Assembly: GCA_013822725.1 (NCBI GenBank)
Contig: PNKX01000010.1
Span: forward strand, 124,001 to 188,000
DNA: 64,000 bases
DNA from: Pirellula sp.
GTDB lineage: Bacteria; Planctomycetota; Planctomycetia; Pirellulales; Lacipirellulaceae
Reading direction: 5' to 3'
Positions 46,223 through 56,079 of the stretch are shown one piece after another; position 1 is the first letter of the stretch; the number at the start of each line of letters is the position of its first letter. A model generated the notes under the pieces. It ran no database searches. It worked only from the letters and a program-made list of their open reading frames with translations, and was not told where the DNA came from. A program made the position numbers and the translations under genes.

Positions 46223-46906
46223 ATGTTTGTGAAGTTTCAATTGCGTGAGAAGTTGCTCGCTGCGCCGAGCCTCCTCGCCTTATTGACGTTTTCCGAACCG
46301 GCCGCAGCTCAGCAGTACTACTACCAACCGCCGCCAAGCTACTACCAAAACGATACGGCGACAGGAGCTGTCGTCGGCGGCGGACTCGGCGCCGTAACTG
46401 GCGCCTTGGTGGGCGGCAAAGATCACCGCGGCGGCGGAGCGCTCATTGGCGCCGGCGTCGGGGCGCTTACGGGCGGTTTGATCGGTAACGCCGCCGACGC
46501 CGCCGATCAACGCGCGGCAGCCACCGGAACCGCCGTTGCAGCGCAGGCCAACGCTCAAGTCGCCGCGCTGGCCGTGACCAACTTCGATCTCGTCGAAATG
46601 ACCCGCGCTGGCGTCGGCGAAGACGTGATCATCAGCACGATCCGCAGTCGCGGCGGCCGCTTCGATATCAGTCCCAACGGACTGATCGCCCTTAAGCAGA
46701 GCGGCGTCAGCGATCGCGTCGTCATGGCGGCGCAAAGCTCATCGCCTGGCGCGTTCGCACCTGCCGGTGCGCCCGCGATCATCGGCCCGCCGCCGGTGGT
46801 CTATGTGCAGCCGGCTCCGGTCGTCCGCTTTTACTCGGGGCCGAGCTGGGGCTACCACCATCACTTCTATCACCACCCGCATCACCATCACCACGGGCAC
46901 TGGTAG
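46223..46906 (+). CDS. Glycine-zipper outer-membrane-type protein with His-rich tail
   Basis: 227 residues from ATG 46223 (AGGAG 7 bases upstream). Signal peptide to about AAAQ. A Tyr/Gln/Pro-rich stretch is followed by glycine-zipper repeats (GAVVGGGLGAVTGALVGG, GALIGAGVGALTGGLIG, about 45-90). A small domain, VTNFDLVEMTRAGVGEDVII, reads like the short repeat found in many planctomycete exported proteins. The final ~20 residues are His-rich (HHHFYHHPHHHHHGHW), a likely metal-binding tail. Probably periplasmic or membrane-associated. Confidence 0.75.
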   Translation: MFVKFQLREKLLAAPSLLALLTFSEPAAAQQYYYQPPPSYYQNDTATGAVVGGGLGAVTGALVGGKDHRGGGALIGAGVGALTGGLIGNAADAADQRAAATGTAVAAQANAQVAALAVTNFDLVEMTRAGVGEDVIISTIRSRGGRFDISPNGLIALKQSGVSDRVVMAAQSSSPGAFAPAGAPAIIGPPPVVYVQPAPVVRFYSGPSWGYHHHFYHHPHHHHHGHW

Positions 46907-47222
46907 GAGCGGAGGGTCCTGTTTGCCTCGCGATGCGCCAAAACGGGGTTGCGCTGACGGGCAAACGTATCGATGGGCGGCGTCTTCGCTCCCCGATATT
47001 TCAGCCGTCTAAGCCCAGGGCGGCAGGTTTGCCGGTCGATTTGTCGCGATTTTTTTCACTGGTCAGCCCGGCCGGCTGCAGCGACATTCGCAATGGCCGT
47101 GGCCAAGCTTGCGTTTAGTAGAATTCTCGCCATACTGTATCCGGAGGCACAGTTACGCGAGAGTCGTTGTTCAAGCGGACAGAGGTGGCGGCTCATTCAA
47201 AGTCCATCAAGTCCAGCTATTC
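46907..47222. other. Gap without recognisable gene
   Basis: 316 bases before the TerY-like gene. I see no supported gene, repeat or terminator; it should hold the promoter of the triad. Confidence 0.5.
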
Positions 47223-47918
47223 ATGAACAAATTCTTTGCCGACAGCACGTTCGGCGGCGCATTCGGAGCCGTCGAATTTGCCGAGAACCCTGAGCCGCGC
47301 GTCCCTTGCGTCCTGATCGTCGATACGTCGACGTCGATGCACGGGCCTCGCATTGGCGAACTTAACAAAGGGCTCAAAGTCTATCGCGACGAACTTTTGA
47401 GCGACGCGCTCGCCGCGAAGCGAGTCGAAGTCGCCATGGTCACCTTCGGCGGTCGCGTGACGCGGAAGGTCGACTTCGTCACCGCGACCAACTTTCAGCC
47501 TCCTACCCTCGAAGTCGTCGGGGGCACCCCCATGGGCGCGGCGATCAACACGGCCCTCGACATGATCGAGGAGCGCCGCAAGCAGTATCGCGAGAATGGC
47601 ATCGCCTACTATCGCCCGTGGGCGTTCCTCATCACCGATGGCGAGCCGAACGATCAGTGGCAGCCCGTCGCGTCGCGGATCCACGCCGGTGAGCGGCAAA
47701 AGGCGTTTAGCTTTTTCGCCGTCGGCGTCAAAGGCGCCAATATGGAAGTGTTGGAGAAGCTTAGCGCCCGCAAGCCCCTCTGGCTGCAGGGGATGAAATT
47801 CGCCGAACTCTTTCGTTGGTTGTCGAGTTCGCAGCAGGCCGTTTCGCGCTCGTCGCCTGGCGACGAAGTGCCGCTCGTCGATCCGACGCAGGGGCCGCAT
47901 GGTTGGGCGTTCGTCTAA
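47223..47918 (+). CDS. TerY-like von Willebrand A domain protein
   Basis: 231 residues from ATG 47223. The metal-ion-dependent adhesion site is intact: DTSTS at 34-38, GGTPMG with its Thr, and ITDGEPND. The overall arrangement (VLIVDTSTSMHGPRIGELNK, LWLQGMKFAELFRWLSSS) matches TerY, part of tellurium-resistance/stress clusters. It overlaps the PP2C gene by 20 bases, and the kinase follows, giving the vWA/PP2C/kinase order described for Ter-associated signalling. Confidence 0.88.
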   Translation: MNKFFADSTFGGAFGAVEFAENPEPRVPCVLIVDTSTSMHGPRIGELNKGLKVYRDELLSDALAAKRVEVAMVTFGGRVTRKVDFVTATNFQPPTLEVVGGTPMGAAINTALDMIEERRKQYRENGIAYYRPWAFLITDGEPNDQWQPVASRIHAGERQKAFSFFAVGVKGANMEVLEKLSARKPLWLQGMKFAELFRWLSSSQQAVSRSSPGDEVPLVDPTQGPHGWAFV

Positions 47919-48711
47919 CGCAGGACGCATCAACGTGTGGCGATCTATTTGTCAAAGCGTGCAAGGGGGGCGCCATCGCCTCGATGGCGCCGATTGCCAG
48001 GATCATAGCCTCGTGCGCTACATCGGCGATGCAACGAAAGGCGCACTCATTGCTTGCGTGGCTGACGGCGCTGGAACTTCCTCGCTCGGCAGCTTGGGAT
48101 CCCGTCTGTCGTGCGAAGCGATAGCCCGACTTGCCATGAATCGTTTTGAAGAAACGCAGACGTTGGCGGACTTGCAGTTAACGGAAGTGGTTCAGTGGTG
48201 TGAGCGGGCTCGCCGACACATTGAAGGCGTCGCCGAGTCTCGCCATCGCGAGATTCGCGATTTTGCGACGACCCTGTGCGGGGCGGTGATTGCCCGGCGA
48301 CAATCGATCTTCTTTCAGATTGGCGACGGCGCCATCGTCGCGCGACGTCACGGCGCGCTGGGCGTCGTCTTTTGGCCGCAATCGGGCGAGTATCTCAATA
48401 CGACTAGTTTTTTGACTTCGCCCGATTTTCAAGAACGATTGCAGGTGCGTCTCGTTCAGGGCGGGTTTACTGACGTGGCGCTATTCACCGACGGCGTCGA
48501 ACGCCTGGCGTTGCAGTTTGACTCGCTCACGCCGCACGCTCCATTTTTTTACCCCTTGTTCGCGGAGGTTCGCGCGATCCAAGATGTTGATGCTCTTGCC
48601 GAAGACCTGAAACGCTTCCTCGAGTCCGATTCCGTCACGAAAATGAACGACGATGACAAGACCCTCCTCCTCGCATGCAGGATCGCCGATGAAGTCAGGC
48701 ATGTTGCATGA
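47899..48711 (+). CDS. PP2C-type Ser/Thr protein phosphatase
   Basis: 270 residues. Metal-binding motifs: CVADGAGTSSLGSLGS (Asp56), FATTLCGAVIA, FQIGDGAIVARR, VALFTDGVERLAL and NDDDKTLLLAC. These are the PP2C blocks, short and without a regulatory extension. The gene overlaps both neighbours (20 bases with the vWA gene, 23 with the kinase), so it is translated as part of a coupled triad and likely opposes the kinase. Confidence 0.87.
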   Translation: MVGRSSNAGRINVWRSICQSVQGGRHRLDGADCQDHSLVRYIGDATKGALIACVADGAGTSSLGSLGSRLSCEAIARLAMNRFEETQTLADLQLTEVVQWCERARRHIEGVAESRHREIRDFATTLCGAVIARRQSIFFQIGDGAIVARRHGALGVVFWPQSGEYLNTTSFLTSPDFQERLQVRLVQGGFTDVALFTDGVERLALQFDSLTPHAPFFYPLFAEVRAIQDVDALAEDLKRFLESDSVTKMNDDDKTLLLACRIADEVRHVA

Positions 48712-50764
48712 AGTCGTCGATTCGGATGGGGAGAAGCATCTCCTCGACGAATTGATCGGCAAAGGCGGCGAAGGAAGCGTCTTCGCCGTCGACGGCAAGC
48801 CGGCGCTGGCGGCGAAGATTTTCCATCAATCGCCGCTGACGCCCGAAACGATGGCCAAGCTGCAGGCGATGGTGGCTCGCCGCACCCCGGGGCTCGACGG
48901 CATCGCGGCGTGGCCGCGTTCGATTGTCTACTCGCCGCTCACGAACGAGGCGTGCGGCATCGTGGCGCCCCGGGTGCGCGATGCCCGACATCTCCACGAA
49001 TTGTACGGCACGTCGGCGCGCCGGCGGTTTTTTCCGCAGGCGCGGTGGTTTCATCTCGTCTTGGCCGCGCGCAACGTCGCCGCCGCGTTTGACAAGCTAC
49101 ACGAATCGAATATCGTCGTCGGCGACGTCAATCAAGGCAATCTGCTCGTCGACGAAACGATGCGCGTCAGGTTCATTGACTGCGATTCGTTTCAGATCAG
49201 TAGCGGCGAGCGAATCTTCAGGTGTCCCGTCGGCACGCCTCACTTCACGCCGCCCGAGTTGCAGGGAATCAAGCTTCGCGACGTCGAGCGCACCGTCGAC
49301 CACGATCGCTTTGGGTTGGCCATTCTGATATTCCATCTGCTGTTCGTCGGTCGGCACCCCTTTGCCGGCAGATTTTTCGGCGACGGCGATCAAACGATTG
49401 AGCGCGCGATTGCTGAGCGACGGTTCGCGTTTTCCAGGGATAAAGCGGCGACGTTGATGGAGCCGCCGCCCGCTTCGTTGCGGTTGGACGACTTGCCAGC
49501 GTCCATCGAGCAGTTCTTCGAGCGGGCCTTTCGCCAGCCTGACGGCGTCGCCAATCGACCGGCCGCGCGGGAGTGGATCGAGCAACTTGATAGCCTCCTG
49601 ACACATCGCCAGGGCTGCTCGTTCGACCCTGCTCATCTCTACGATAACCGCCTGGCGCATTGCCCTTGGTGCCGTATCGAGGATGAAGGGGGCCCGGCGT
49701 TCTTCGTCCTAGACGGGTCGGCGTCGATCATCTCACCGCAGCGGGTTGAACATCTTGAGGCCCAACTGCGCCGCCTGAAGTATCCCGTGTTTCCCGAGCT
49801 CTCGGCGCAGAAGCTCAAAATCCCTCAGCCAATCGCCCCCAAACGACTGCAGTCATACCCGCGGCCATCAGTAGCAGACCTGGCGACGGCCGCGCTCGTG
49901 GGATCGGGAGCCATCTGTCTTGCGGCTCCAGTCCTGCCCTGGGCGCTCGTTGCCGGAACGCTGGGCTCGCTCGCGAGCGGTGTTGTCCTGCTCGCGAGCA
50001 ATGTCGCGATGGCGAACCGCAGGGAGCGTGATCAGCTAGCGAAGGAGTTGGCAGACGAGCAGAACACGCTGCAGAGAAAGGGGCGTGCGATCACGGCAGC
50101 TCACGCGAAGCGGCAGGCCTCCTTCGAGGAATCGACCGCGGAATTGAAGGCAGAAGCCGCGCACTATCGCGCCGCCGACAATCAACTCAAGGACGTGCTT
50201 GCCGTCTTTCGGATGACGCAGCTAAACAAGTTCCTGACGAATCACCTGATCTTCGACCACGCTGCTGAAATACCGGGAATGACGCCCGAGCTGACGTCGG
50301 TGCTGCAATCCTATGGCATTGAGAATCCGCTCGACGTCGAGCGTATCAAGCTTCTTGGCGTTCCCATGGTGAGCGACGGACTGATTTTGGAACTCGATGC
50401 GTGGCGAGATCGCGTCGCACGTCAGTTTGTGTTCAGATCCGAGCATGGCGTCAATTTCTCTGATGCCGACGGCGGCGGCAAAGCGGCAGTCACGCGGTTC
50501 AAAGTGGCCCAAGCGAGACGAATCTTGATGGCGTCGCACCACCTCGACACGTTGGCCGAGGGGAGTCGTGATCGCTTGGATCGGGAGTTGAACTACTTCG
50601 ACCGCTCTGCCGAGCCGGCCCGCGAACTCGCCAAGAAGCTGCGTAACTTTCAATCGGCTCGGCGCCCCTGGGAGCGGGCGATCAATCAGTCGCCGCTGAT
50701 TGTCGCCGCGGCGACGCTTGCTGGTCCCGCCATCGGCGGTGTGCTCTATTGGCTGTTCGGCTGA
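48689..50764 (+). CDS. Atypical Ser/Thr kinase with zinc-ribbon, membrane and HhH-like parts
   Basis: 691 residues from ATG 48689, chosen for AGGA 6 bases upstream; ATG 48653 is an alternative. Glycine loop IGKGGEGSVFAV (23-34), AAKIF (Lys43), catalytic VVGDVNQGNLLVD with Asp146 and Asn151 (HRD is replaced by VGD), and metal-binding Asp164 in FIDCDSF where DFG is normal. Cys310, Cys325 and Cys328 (GC..HCPWC) may form a zinc ribbon. A hydrophobic segment (398-440), coiled coil (445-500), helix-hairpin-helix-like region (about 525-575) and C-terminal helix (670-691) follow. This matches kinases of the TerY-phosphatase-kinase triad. DNA binding by the hairpin region is inference. Confidence 0.88.
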   Translation: MKSGMLHEVVDSDGEKHLLDELIGKGGEGSVFAVDGKPALAAKIFHQSPLTPETMAKLQAMVARRTPGLDGIAAWPRSIVYSPLTNEACGIVAPRVRDARHLHELYGTSARRRFFPQARWFHLVLAARNVAAAFDKLHESNIVVGDVNQGNLLVDETMRVRFIDCDSFQISSGERIFRCPVGTPHFTPPELQGIKLRDVERTVDHDRFGLAILIFHLLFVGRHPFAGRFFGDGDQTIERAIAERRFAFSRDKAATLMEPPPASLRLDDLPASIEQFFERAFRQPDGVANRPAAREWIEQLDSLLTHRQGCSFDPAHLYDNRLAHCPWCRIEDEGGPAFFVLDGSASIISPQRVEHLEAQLRRLKYPVFPELSAQKLKIPQPIAPKRLQSYPRPSVADLATAALVGSGAICLAAPVLPWALVAGTLGSLASGVVLLASNVAMANRRERDQLAKELADEQNTLQRKGRAITAAHAKRQASFEESTAELKAEAAHYRAADNQLKDVLAVFRMTQLNKFLTNHLIFDHAAEIPGMTPELTSVLQSYGIENPLDVERIKLLGVPMVSDGLILELDAWRDRVARQFVFRSEHGVNFSDADGGGKAAVTRFKVAQARRILMASHHLDTLAEGSRDRLDRELNYFDRSAEPARELAKKLRNFQSARRPWERAINQSPLIVAAATLAGPAIGGVLYWLFG

Positions 50765-50818
50765 TTCGTGGCGGTCGGCCAGCGACCAACCCATCATCTT
50801 TCGTTAGGAAGGGCCATC

Positions 50819-52711
50819 GTGAATCGTGCTACGCCTTTCGCGTTTGCTTGCCTCATGGCCGCTGCCGCCGTGGCGACTGCGCAATCGGTGCAGCCTCTTG
50901 ACTGGCCAAACGTCGGCAACGACGCCGGCGGCATGCGTTACTCTGAACTCGCGCAAATCAACTGCGAGAACGTCGCGCAGCTCAAGCCAGCGTGGACCTA
51001 CCGCACCAATGAACTTGAAGGCCGAGTCGGCAAGACGATCGAGTGTACGCCGCTCATCGTCGACGGCGTCATGTATCTGACGACGGCGTATCTGCGCGTC
51101 GTGGCTCTCGATGCGGCAACGGGCGTCGAATTGTGGCAGTTCGATCCGCTCAAAGATCACCCCTTTGAGCACGAGCCGACCTCCGGCGGCGTGAATCGCG
51201 GTTGCGCCTACTGGTCCGACGGCCGACCCGACGGCGAACGCCGCATTCTGCATGGCACGTCCGACGGGCGCCTGTTTTCGCTCGATGCGAAGACCGGCAA
51301 GCTCGACCCGCAGTTTGGCGCCGGCGGCGTGCGGAACCTTCGTGATGAACTCGAGCCAAACGTGGCGTCGCTCGGTTACGGCCCGACTTCAGCGCCCGCC
51401 GTTTGGAAAGACGTCGTCGTCGTGGGCGTCTCGTGCGGCGAAGGCCCGGGCATTGCGGCGCCGGGCGATGTTCGCGCTTTTGACGTCCGCACGGGCAAGC
51501 AACTCTGGCGATTCCGCACAGTCCCCGGCCCAGGGGAGTTCGGACACGAAACATGGCAAGGCGACTCGTGGCGCGACCGCGGAGGAGCCAACGCCTGGGG
51601 CGGCCTCACCGTCGACGTTGAACGCGGCCTGATCTTCGCCGGGCTCGGTTCGGCGGCGTTCGACTTCTACGGCGGCGACCGTCACGGCGAGAACCTTTTC
51701 GGCAACTGCACCATCGCTCTCGACGCCGCCACCGGCGAACGGCGGTGGCATTTTCAAACGCTTCGCCATGATTTGTGGGACCACGACCTGCCGGTCTATC
51801 CGAACTTGGTAACCGTGACGCACGACGGCCAGAAGATCGATGCGGTAGCGCAGGTCACCAAGACGGGCTATGTCTTTCTATTCAATCGCGAAACGGGTGA
51901 ACCGCTATTCGCCGTCGAGGAACAGAGCGTGCCGGCTTCCGACGTACCGGGCGAGCAGGCGTGGCCCACTCAACCGATACCCGTGAAACCGCCGCCGTTC
52001 GCTGTTCAGTCGTTCGACGAAACCAACGTCACGAACATCGGCGCGGCCAATCGCGACTCAGTGCTCGCCAAACTCAAAAAGATTCGCAGCGGGCCCGCCT
52101 TCAACCCGCCGAGTCTTCAAGGGACGGTCGTGATCCCGGGCTTTCACGGCGGCGCCAACTGGTCGGGCGCCTGCTTCGATCCGACCACGGGAATGCTCTA
52201 CGTCAATTCCAACAACGTGCCGAACGTCATCACATTGGTCGAGGCCAAGGGAGACGCGACGCCTCGCTACGGCGACTTCAACCATACCGGCTACAACCAA
52301 CTCCTCGACCACGAGGGGTATCCCGGCATCAAGCCCCCGTGGGGGCAGTTAACTGCCATCAACCTCAACACTGGCGAGTTCGCCTGGCAAGTCCCCTTAG
52401 GCGAGCACCCGGAGCTCACCGCGCGCGGCGTTTCTCAAACCGGCACGGAAACCTTCGGCGGATCGATCGTGACGGCGGGCGGATTGGTGTTCATCGCCGG
52501 CACGAAGGATGAGCGGATCCGCGCGTTCGACAAGCAGACGGGTGAAGTTCTGTGGGAGCACCAGCTTCCCGCGGGCGGGTATGCCACGCCGGCAACCTAC
52601 ATGGTCGACGGACGCCAATACCTTGTCATCGCGGCCGGCGGCGCGGGCAAACTGCGCACTAAGGCTGGCGACGCTTTTGTGGCCTTCGCCTTGGATGAGC
52701 CAAGCAAATAA
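50819..52711 (+). CDS. PQQ-dependent (quinoprotein) dehydrogenase
   Basis: 630 residues from GTG 50819; AGGAAGGG ends five bases upstream and the following signal peptide (to about ATAQ) supports this start. The protein is a beta-propeller with repeated tryptophan-docking blades (VVALDAATGVELWQFDP, RAFDVRTGKQLWRFRTVPGP, TAINLNTGEFAWQVPLG, RAFDKQTGEVLWEHQLP). PQQ-dehydrogenase features include GDSWRDRGGANAWGGLTVD and RHDLWDHDLPVYPNLVT. It would oxidise a sugar or alcohol in the periplasm. No cytochrome domain is fused. The short upstream spacing to the kinase gene (54 bases) could place it in the same transcript. Confidence 0.92.
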   Translation: MNRATPFAFACLMAAAAVATAQSVQPLDWPNVGNDAGGMRYSELAQINCENVAQLKPAWTYRTNELEGRVGKTIECTPLIVDGVMYLTTAYLRVVALDAATGVELWQFDPLKDHPFEHEPTSGGVNRGCAYWSDGRPDGERRILHGTSDGRLFSLDAKTGKLDPQFGAGGVRNLRDELEPNVASLGYGPTSAPAVWKDVVVVGVSCGEGPGIAAPGDVRAFDVRTGKQLWRFRTVPGPGEFGHETWQGDSWRDRGGANAWGGLTVDVERGLIFAGLGSAAFDFYGGDRHGENLFGNCTIALDAATGERRWHFQTLRHDLWDHDLPVYPNLVTVTHDGQKIDAVAQVTKTGYVFLFNRETGEPLFAVEEQSVPASDVPGEQAWPTQPIPVKPPPFAVQSFDETNVTNIGAANRDSVLAKLKKIRSGPAFNPPSLQGTVVIPGFHGGANWSGACFDPTTGMLYVNSNNVPNVITLVEAKGDATPRYGDFNHTGYNQLLDHEGYPGIKPPWGQLTAINLNTGEFAWQVPLGEHPELTARGVSQTGTETFGGSIVTAGGLVFIAGTKDERIRAFDKQTGEVLWEHQLPAGGYATPATYMVDGRQYLVIAAGGAGKLRTKAGDAFVAFALDEPSK

Positions 52712-52750
52712 GCCGCCGGCAAATAGATCTGAGGTACGGTCGATTGCTGG

Positions 52751-54160
52751 TTATTGCGGTACTAAACCAATCGCACCGACGGGCGCCGTTTGAACGCCCG
52801 CACTACTCTCCAGATCTGAAGTTCCAGACGACCTTGAGTCGAGACTGCCAGCCAACAACAACCCTTCGATCTGCACCTCAGCGATTCGAAGCGCTCGCAC
52901 GGCGTCGAGATAAGCCAATTGGGTGTGCGCATAGGTTCGTTGCGAGGTCAGGAGCGTCGTATAGTTCGCCTCTCCCGCAGCGTACATTTTTCGCGTGAGG
53001 CCCAGAGACTCGTCGGCCGTGGGCAGGATGACTTCGCGATATCGCTTCACTTGGTTGCGAGCATTGGCGTAGCGCTCAAATGTGGGAGCGAGTCTGTTTT
53101 GCAAATCGAGTTCGAGCTGCGTCAGCGCCCGCCTGGCGGCGACGAACTCCTGCTGAGCTCGAGCAACGCCGCCTTGATTGCGGTTGAAGATCGGAATCGG
53201 GACGCTGACGGCGACGCCGCCGTCGGGTTTGCCGGCGATGCCATTGTCTTGCCAGTTCACCAACCCTTGCACAGTCACGTTGGGAATCGGTTCGACGCGC
53301 TCCCGTTCGATGGCCACGCGGGCCCGGTCGACGGCCATCGACGCGGCGGCGATTTCGGGACTCGTCGTCAGCAGGCGGTTGAGCGCTTGCTGAAATTCAA
53401 ATTCCCGCGGCGGTCCAACAGCGTCGCCGATCAGCGTTTGGGGGCCCAGCATGGGATCGCCAACGACCGCCGCGAGACTTTGCCAGGCGGCATTGCGCCG
53501 ATGCTGCGCGTTTTGAGCGAGGATCTGGGCGCCCTCGGTCTCTAGCTGAGCCTGGAGGACGTCCGTCCTGCCGACTTCATCCGCGCGAAAGAGCGCATCG
53601 GCGGCATGGGACCCTTCGCTGCTGATCTGAATGAGATTGTTCGTCAGTTCAATTTGCCGCTGCGCCAGCAACACCTGGTAGAACGCAATCCTCACGTCCG
53701 TCAGGACGCGAAGCTCTTGGGCTGCCAACTCTTGTTCCAGCCGCATCTGCTCGGTTCCGGCGATCGCTCGATTCAGCCCGAGTTTGCCGCCGCGCACGAT
53801 CTCCTGACTGAACAGCACGCCGTGCTGTTCCGCCAAGCCGCCGCTGCCCAATTGCTGTCCTTCGTAGCCGACGCTCGGATTCGGCGCGAGGCCGACCTGG
53901 ACCCAAGTGCCGCGCGCAGCGCCAACCAGCGCCGCGGCGCGCTGGAGGGAAGGGTTCGACGCCAACGCCAGCTGTTCCAGCTGCTCAAGCGTCAGGCCGT
54001 CGCACGCTTCAACCTCTGGGAGAGGCACAGGAACTTCTTCGGCGGCGGGGCGCACGGAATGGGGGACTTGAAGCCCGATCTCTTGTCCCGCTGCAGTCAC
54101 GACGCCGCCCAGCAAGATCGCGGCGCCGACGAGGGCATGAGTCAGGTTGCTGTGGTTCAT
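52751..54160 (-). CDS. TolC-like outer-membrane efflux protein
   Basis: 469 residues from ATG 54160 (AAGGA 8 bases upstream). Signal peptide to about AAGQ. Two OEP-type helical repeats are visible (LTLEQLEQLALASNPSLQRA, APNPSVGYEGQQLGSGGL; and LTTSPEIAAASMAVDRARVA). FNRNQGGVARAQQEFVAARR is typical of CzcC-like factors. It is last in the export operon and would supply the outer-membrane channel. Confidence 0.9.
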   Translation of the reverse strand: MNHSNLTHALVGAAILLGGVVTAAGQEIGLQVPHSVRPAAEEVPVPLPEVEACDGLTLEQLEQLALASNPSLQRAAALVGAARGTWVQVGLAPNPSVGYEGQQLGSGGLAEQHGVLFSQEIVRGGKLGLNRAIAGTEQMRLEQELAAQELRVLTDVRIAFYQVLLAQRQIELTNNLIQISSEGSHAADALFRADEVGRTDVLQAQLETEGAQILAQNAQHRRNAAWQSLAAVVGDPMLGPQTLIGDAVGPPREFEFQQALNRLLTTSPEIAAASMAVDRARVAIERERVEPIPNVTVQGLVNWQDNGIAGKPDGGVAVSVPIPIFNRNQGGVARAQQEFVAARRALTQLELDLQNRLAPTFERYANARNQVKRYREVILPTADESLGLTRKMYAAGEANYTTLLTSQRTYAHTQLAYLDAVRALRIAEVQIEGLLLAGSLDSRSSGTSDLESSAGVQTAPVGAIGLVPQ

Positions 54161-54202
54161 GGCGGGAATCCTTTCCCAACTTGCGAAGTCGGTTCGCAAC
54201 AT

Positions 54203-55345
54203 TCACGCGTGCCGGAGGGCGGAGACAATTTTGGCATGAGCCGCTTGCCAGCCAGGCGCCAATCCGGCGATCACGCCGACGCCGAGCGACGCCACGGCGC
54301 CTTGCAGGGCAATCTGCCACGATGGTCGAAATGCAATCGTGACCCCCTCGGCCGCGACCGACATCCCCGACCAGGCCAAGAAGAGCATCCCGGCGACAAT
54401 TCCTAATCCGCCGCCGAGCAGGCTCAGCAGCACGCTTTCAGTGACAACCAACCCGAAGATTCGCTGCGGGCGAAAGCCGAGCGTCTGCAACACGGCATGC
54501 TCTTTGATGCGGTCCTGCACCGACATGACGGTCGTGGTGGCGACCAGTGACAACACCAGTCCGACGCAGGCATAGCCGAGATAGTGGATGAAGCCAATCA
54601 ACTCAGCGAGATCGGAAAGCGTGTCGGCCTGAAACATTCCCTTGGTGCGCGTCGTCGTCGCCACAGGTCCCGAATGAAACTCGGCGTCGATCGCTTGAGC
54701 CACCGCGTCGGCGTTGGTGCCATCGTTCAGGTGGACTTCGATCTGGGTAACCATGCCGACGTCGCTCAGTCCGCGGGCTCGTTGCAAGAAATCGAGGTGC
54801 GTGTAGATCAGCCCTTCGTCGGCCGCGTTGTCGGCCGAAAAGACGCCTGCGACCATGACGGTGATATCGCCGATGGTGAACTTGTCGCCCGCCTTCAGCT
54901 TGCGCCGGGCGGCGACGGCGCTGCCGACGAGGGCGGCGTCATCTTGTCTGGCAAACGTCTCCCAGGCGCCCGACTGCAGCTCGATTTTCCGCCACTTCTT
55001 CAACAGGTCGGTCGACATCCCCTGAAACACGATGGCGTCGAGGCTGGCGCGGCAGTTGTTGGTGAAGACCATGATCGGCATCGCGTCGGCGACCCCGGGC
55101 TGCTTGGCAATCGTCTGGGCGTAATCCTGCGGCAGCTTGCTGCTTTGCGGGCAGAAGCGATTCTCTTGAAACACGATGAGCGAGCGCCCCGCCTCTTGAT
55201 TTTCAGTGAGGGCGAACAGGCCGCGCTGGACGGAGCCGACGAAGCAGAAGACGAGCAGCGCGACGGCGGCGCCGCTGATCGTCAGCATGCTGCGCGTGCG
55301 ATGTCGCCACAAGCTTTTCAGCGTGTAGGGAAGAAAGGTGAGCAC
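54203..55345 (-). CDS. ABC transporter permease, FtsX/MacB type (second permease)
   Basis: 380 residues. One N-terminal membrane helix after [20 protein letters not shown], a large periplasmic domain, and three C-terminal helices with the FtsX pattern [19 protein letters not shown] and [13 protein letters not shown]. It starts 2 bases after the ATPase gene. Together with the permease at 57763 it would form a heterodimeric export channel. Confidence 0.92.
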   Translation of the reverse strand: MLTFLPYTLKSLWRHRTRSMLTISGAAVALLVFCFVGSVQRGLFALTENQEAGRSLIVFQENRFCPQSSKLPQDYAQTIAKQPGVADAMPIMVFTNNCRASLDAIVFQGMSTDLLKKWRKIELQSGAWETFARQDDAALVGSAVAARRKLKAGDKFTIGDITVMVAGVFSADNAADEGLIYTHLDFLQRARGLSDVGMVTQIEVHLNDGTNADAVAQAIDAEFHSGPVATTTRTKGMFQADTLSDLAELIGFIHYLGYACVGLVLSLVATTTVMSVQDRIKEHAVLQTLGFRPQRIFGLVVTESVLLSLLGGGLGIVAGMLFLAWSGMSVAAEGVTIAFRPSWQIALQGAVASLGVGVIAGLAPGWQAAHAKIVSALRHA

Positions 55346-55347
55346 GG

Positions 55348-56058
55348 TTACGCGGTCCTCAAGGCACGGGGGAGAATTGGTTTGCCGTTCTCAACAAGAT
55401 GCCCTCGTTCCAATCGCAACTCGCGCGTGGCGCGTTGAGCGGCGTCGGCGTCGTGCGTTACCATCAGCAGCGTCATGCCCAACTCACGATTGACGCGCTG
55501 CAGCAACGTGAGAATCTGCTCCGTGGTGTCATCGTCGAGACTCCCCGTTGGTTCGTCTGCCACGACAATCGTCGGATTAGTGACGATCGCCCGCGCGATG
55601 CCGACGCGCTGTTCCTGCCCGCCCGACATCTGTCGCGGGTAGTGCCCTGCCCGATTCGTCAGATCAACGGCGGCCATCGCGACCTCGACGCGCTTGGCGC
55701 GTTCCGCGGCAGACATCGATAGCAATAGCAGCGGCAGTTCGACGTTTTCGTAAGCCGTCAGCACCGGAATTAGGTTGTGCGTCTGAAACACATACCCGAC
55801 GTGTGCGGCCCGCCAGTCCGCCAGCTTGCCGCGCGTCAGTTGCGTCGTGTCGACGTCCCCCACAAAGATGTGCCCCGAGTTGACCTCGTCGATCCCGGCC
55901 ACCAGGTTCAACAACGTACTCTTCCCCGATCCACTGGCGCCCATGAGCGAAACGAAGTCTCCCTCCTCGATCGTGAGGTGGACGCCGTCGAGAGGACGGA
56001 TCGTCTCCTCGCCGCTCTTGAATTCCTTCACAACGTCAACGACTTCGACTAGCGACAT
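55348..56058 (-). CDS. ABC transporter ATP-binding protein, LolD/MacB type
   Basis: 236 residues. Walker [10 protein letters not shown] (about 40-48), Q-loop FQTHNLIP, signature [15 protein letters not shown] (the usual LSGGQ begins with Met), Walker [13 protein letters not shown], switch MVTHD. It lies between two permeases and the adaptor in a tightly spaced operon and would power a tripartite exporter. Confidence 0.95.
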   Translation of the reverse strand: MSLVEVVDVVKEFKSGEETIRPLDGVHLTIEEGDFVSLMGASGSGKSTLLNLVAGIDEVNSGHIFVGDVDTTQLTRGKLADWRAAHVGYVFQTHNLIPVLTAYENVELPLLLLSMSAAERAKRVEVAMAAVDLTNRAGHYPRQMSGGQEQRVGIARAIVTNPTIVVADEPTGSLDDDTTEQILTLLQRVNRELGMTLLMVTHDADAAQRATRELRLERGHLVENGKPILPRALRTA

Positions 56059-56079
56059 GACTTCATCCTTCGTGGCGAA

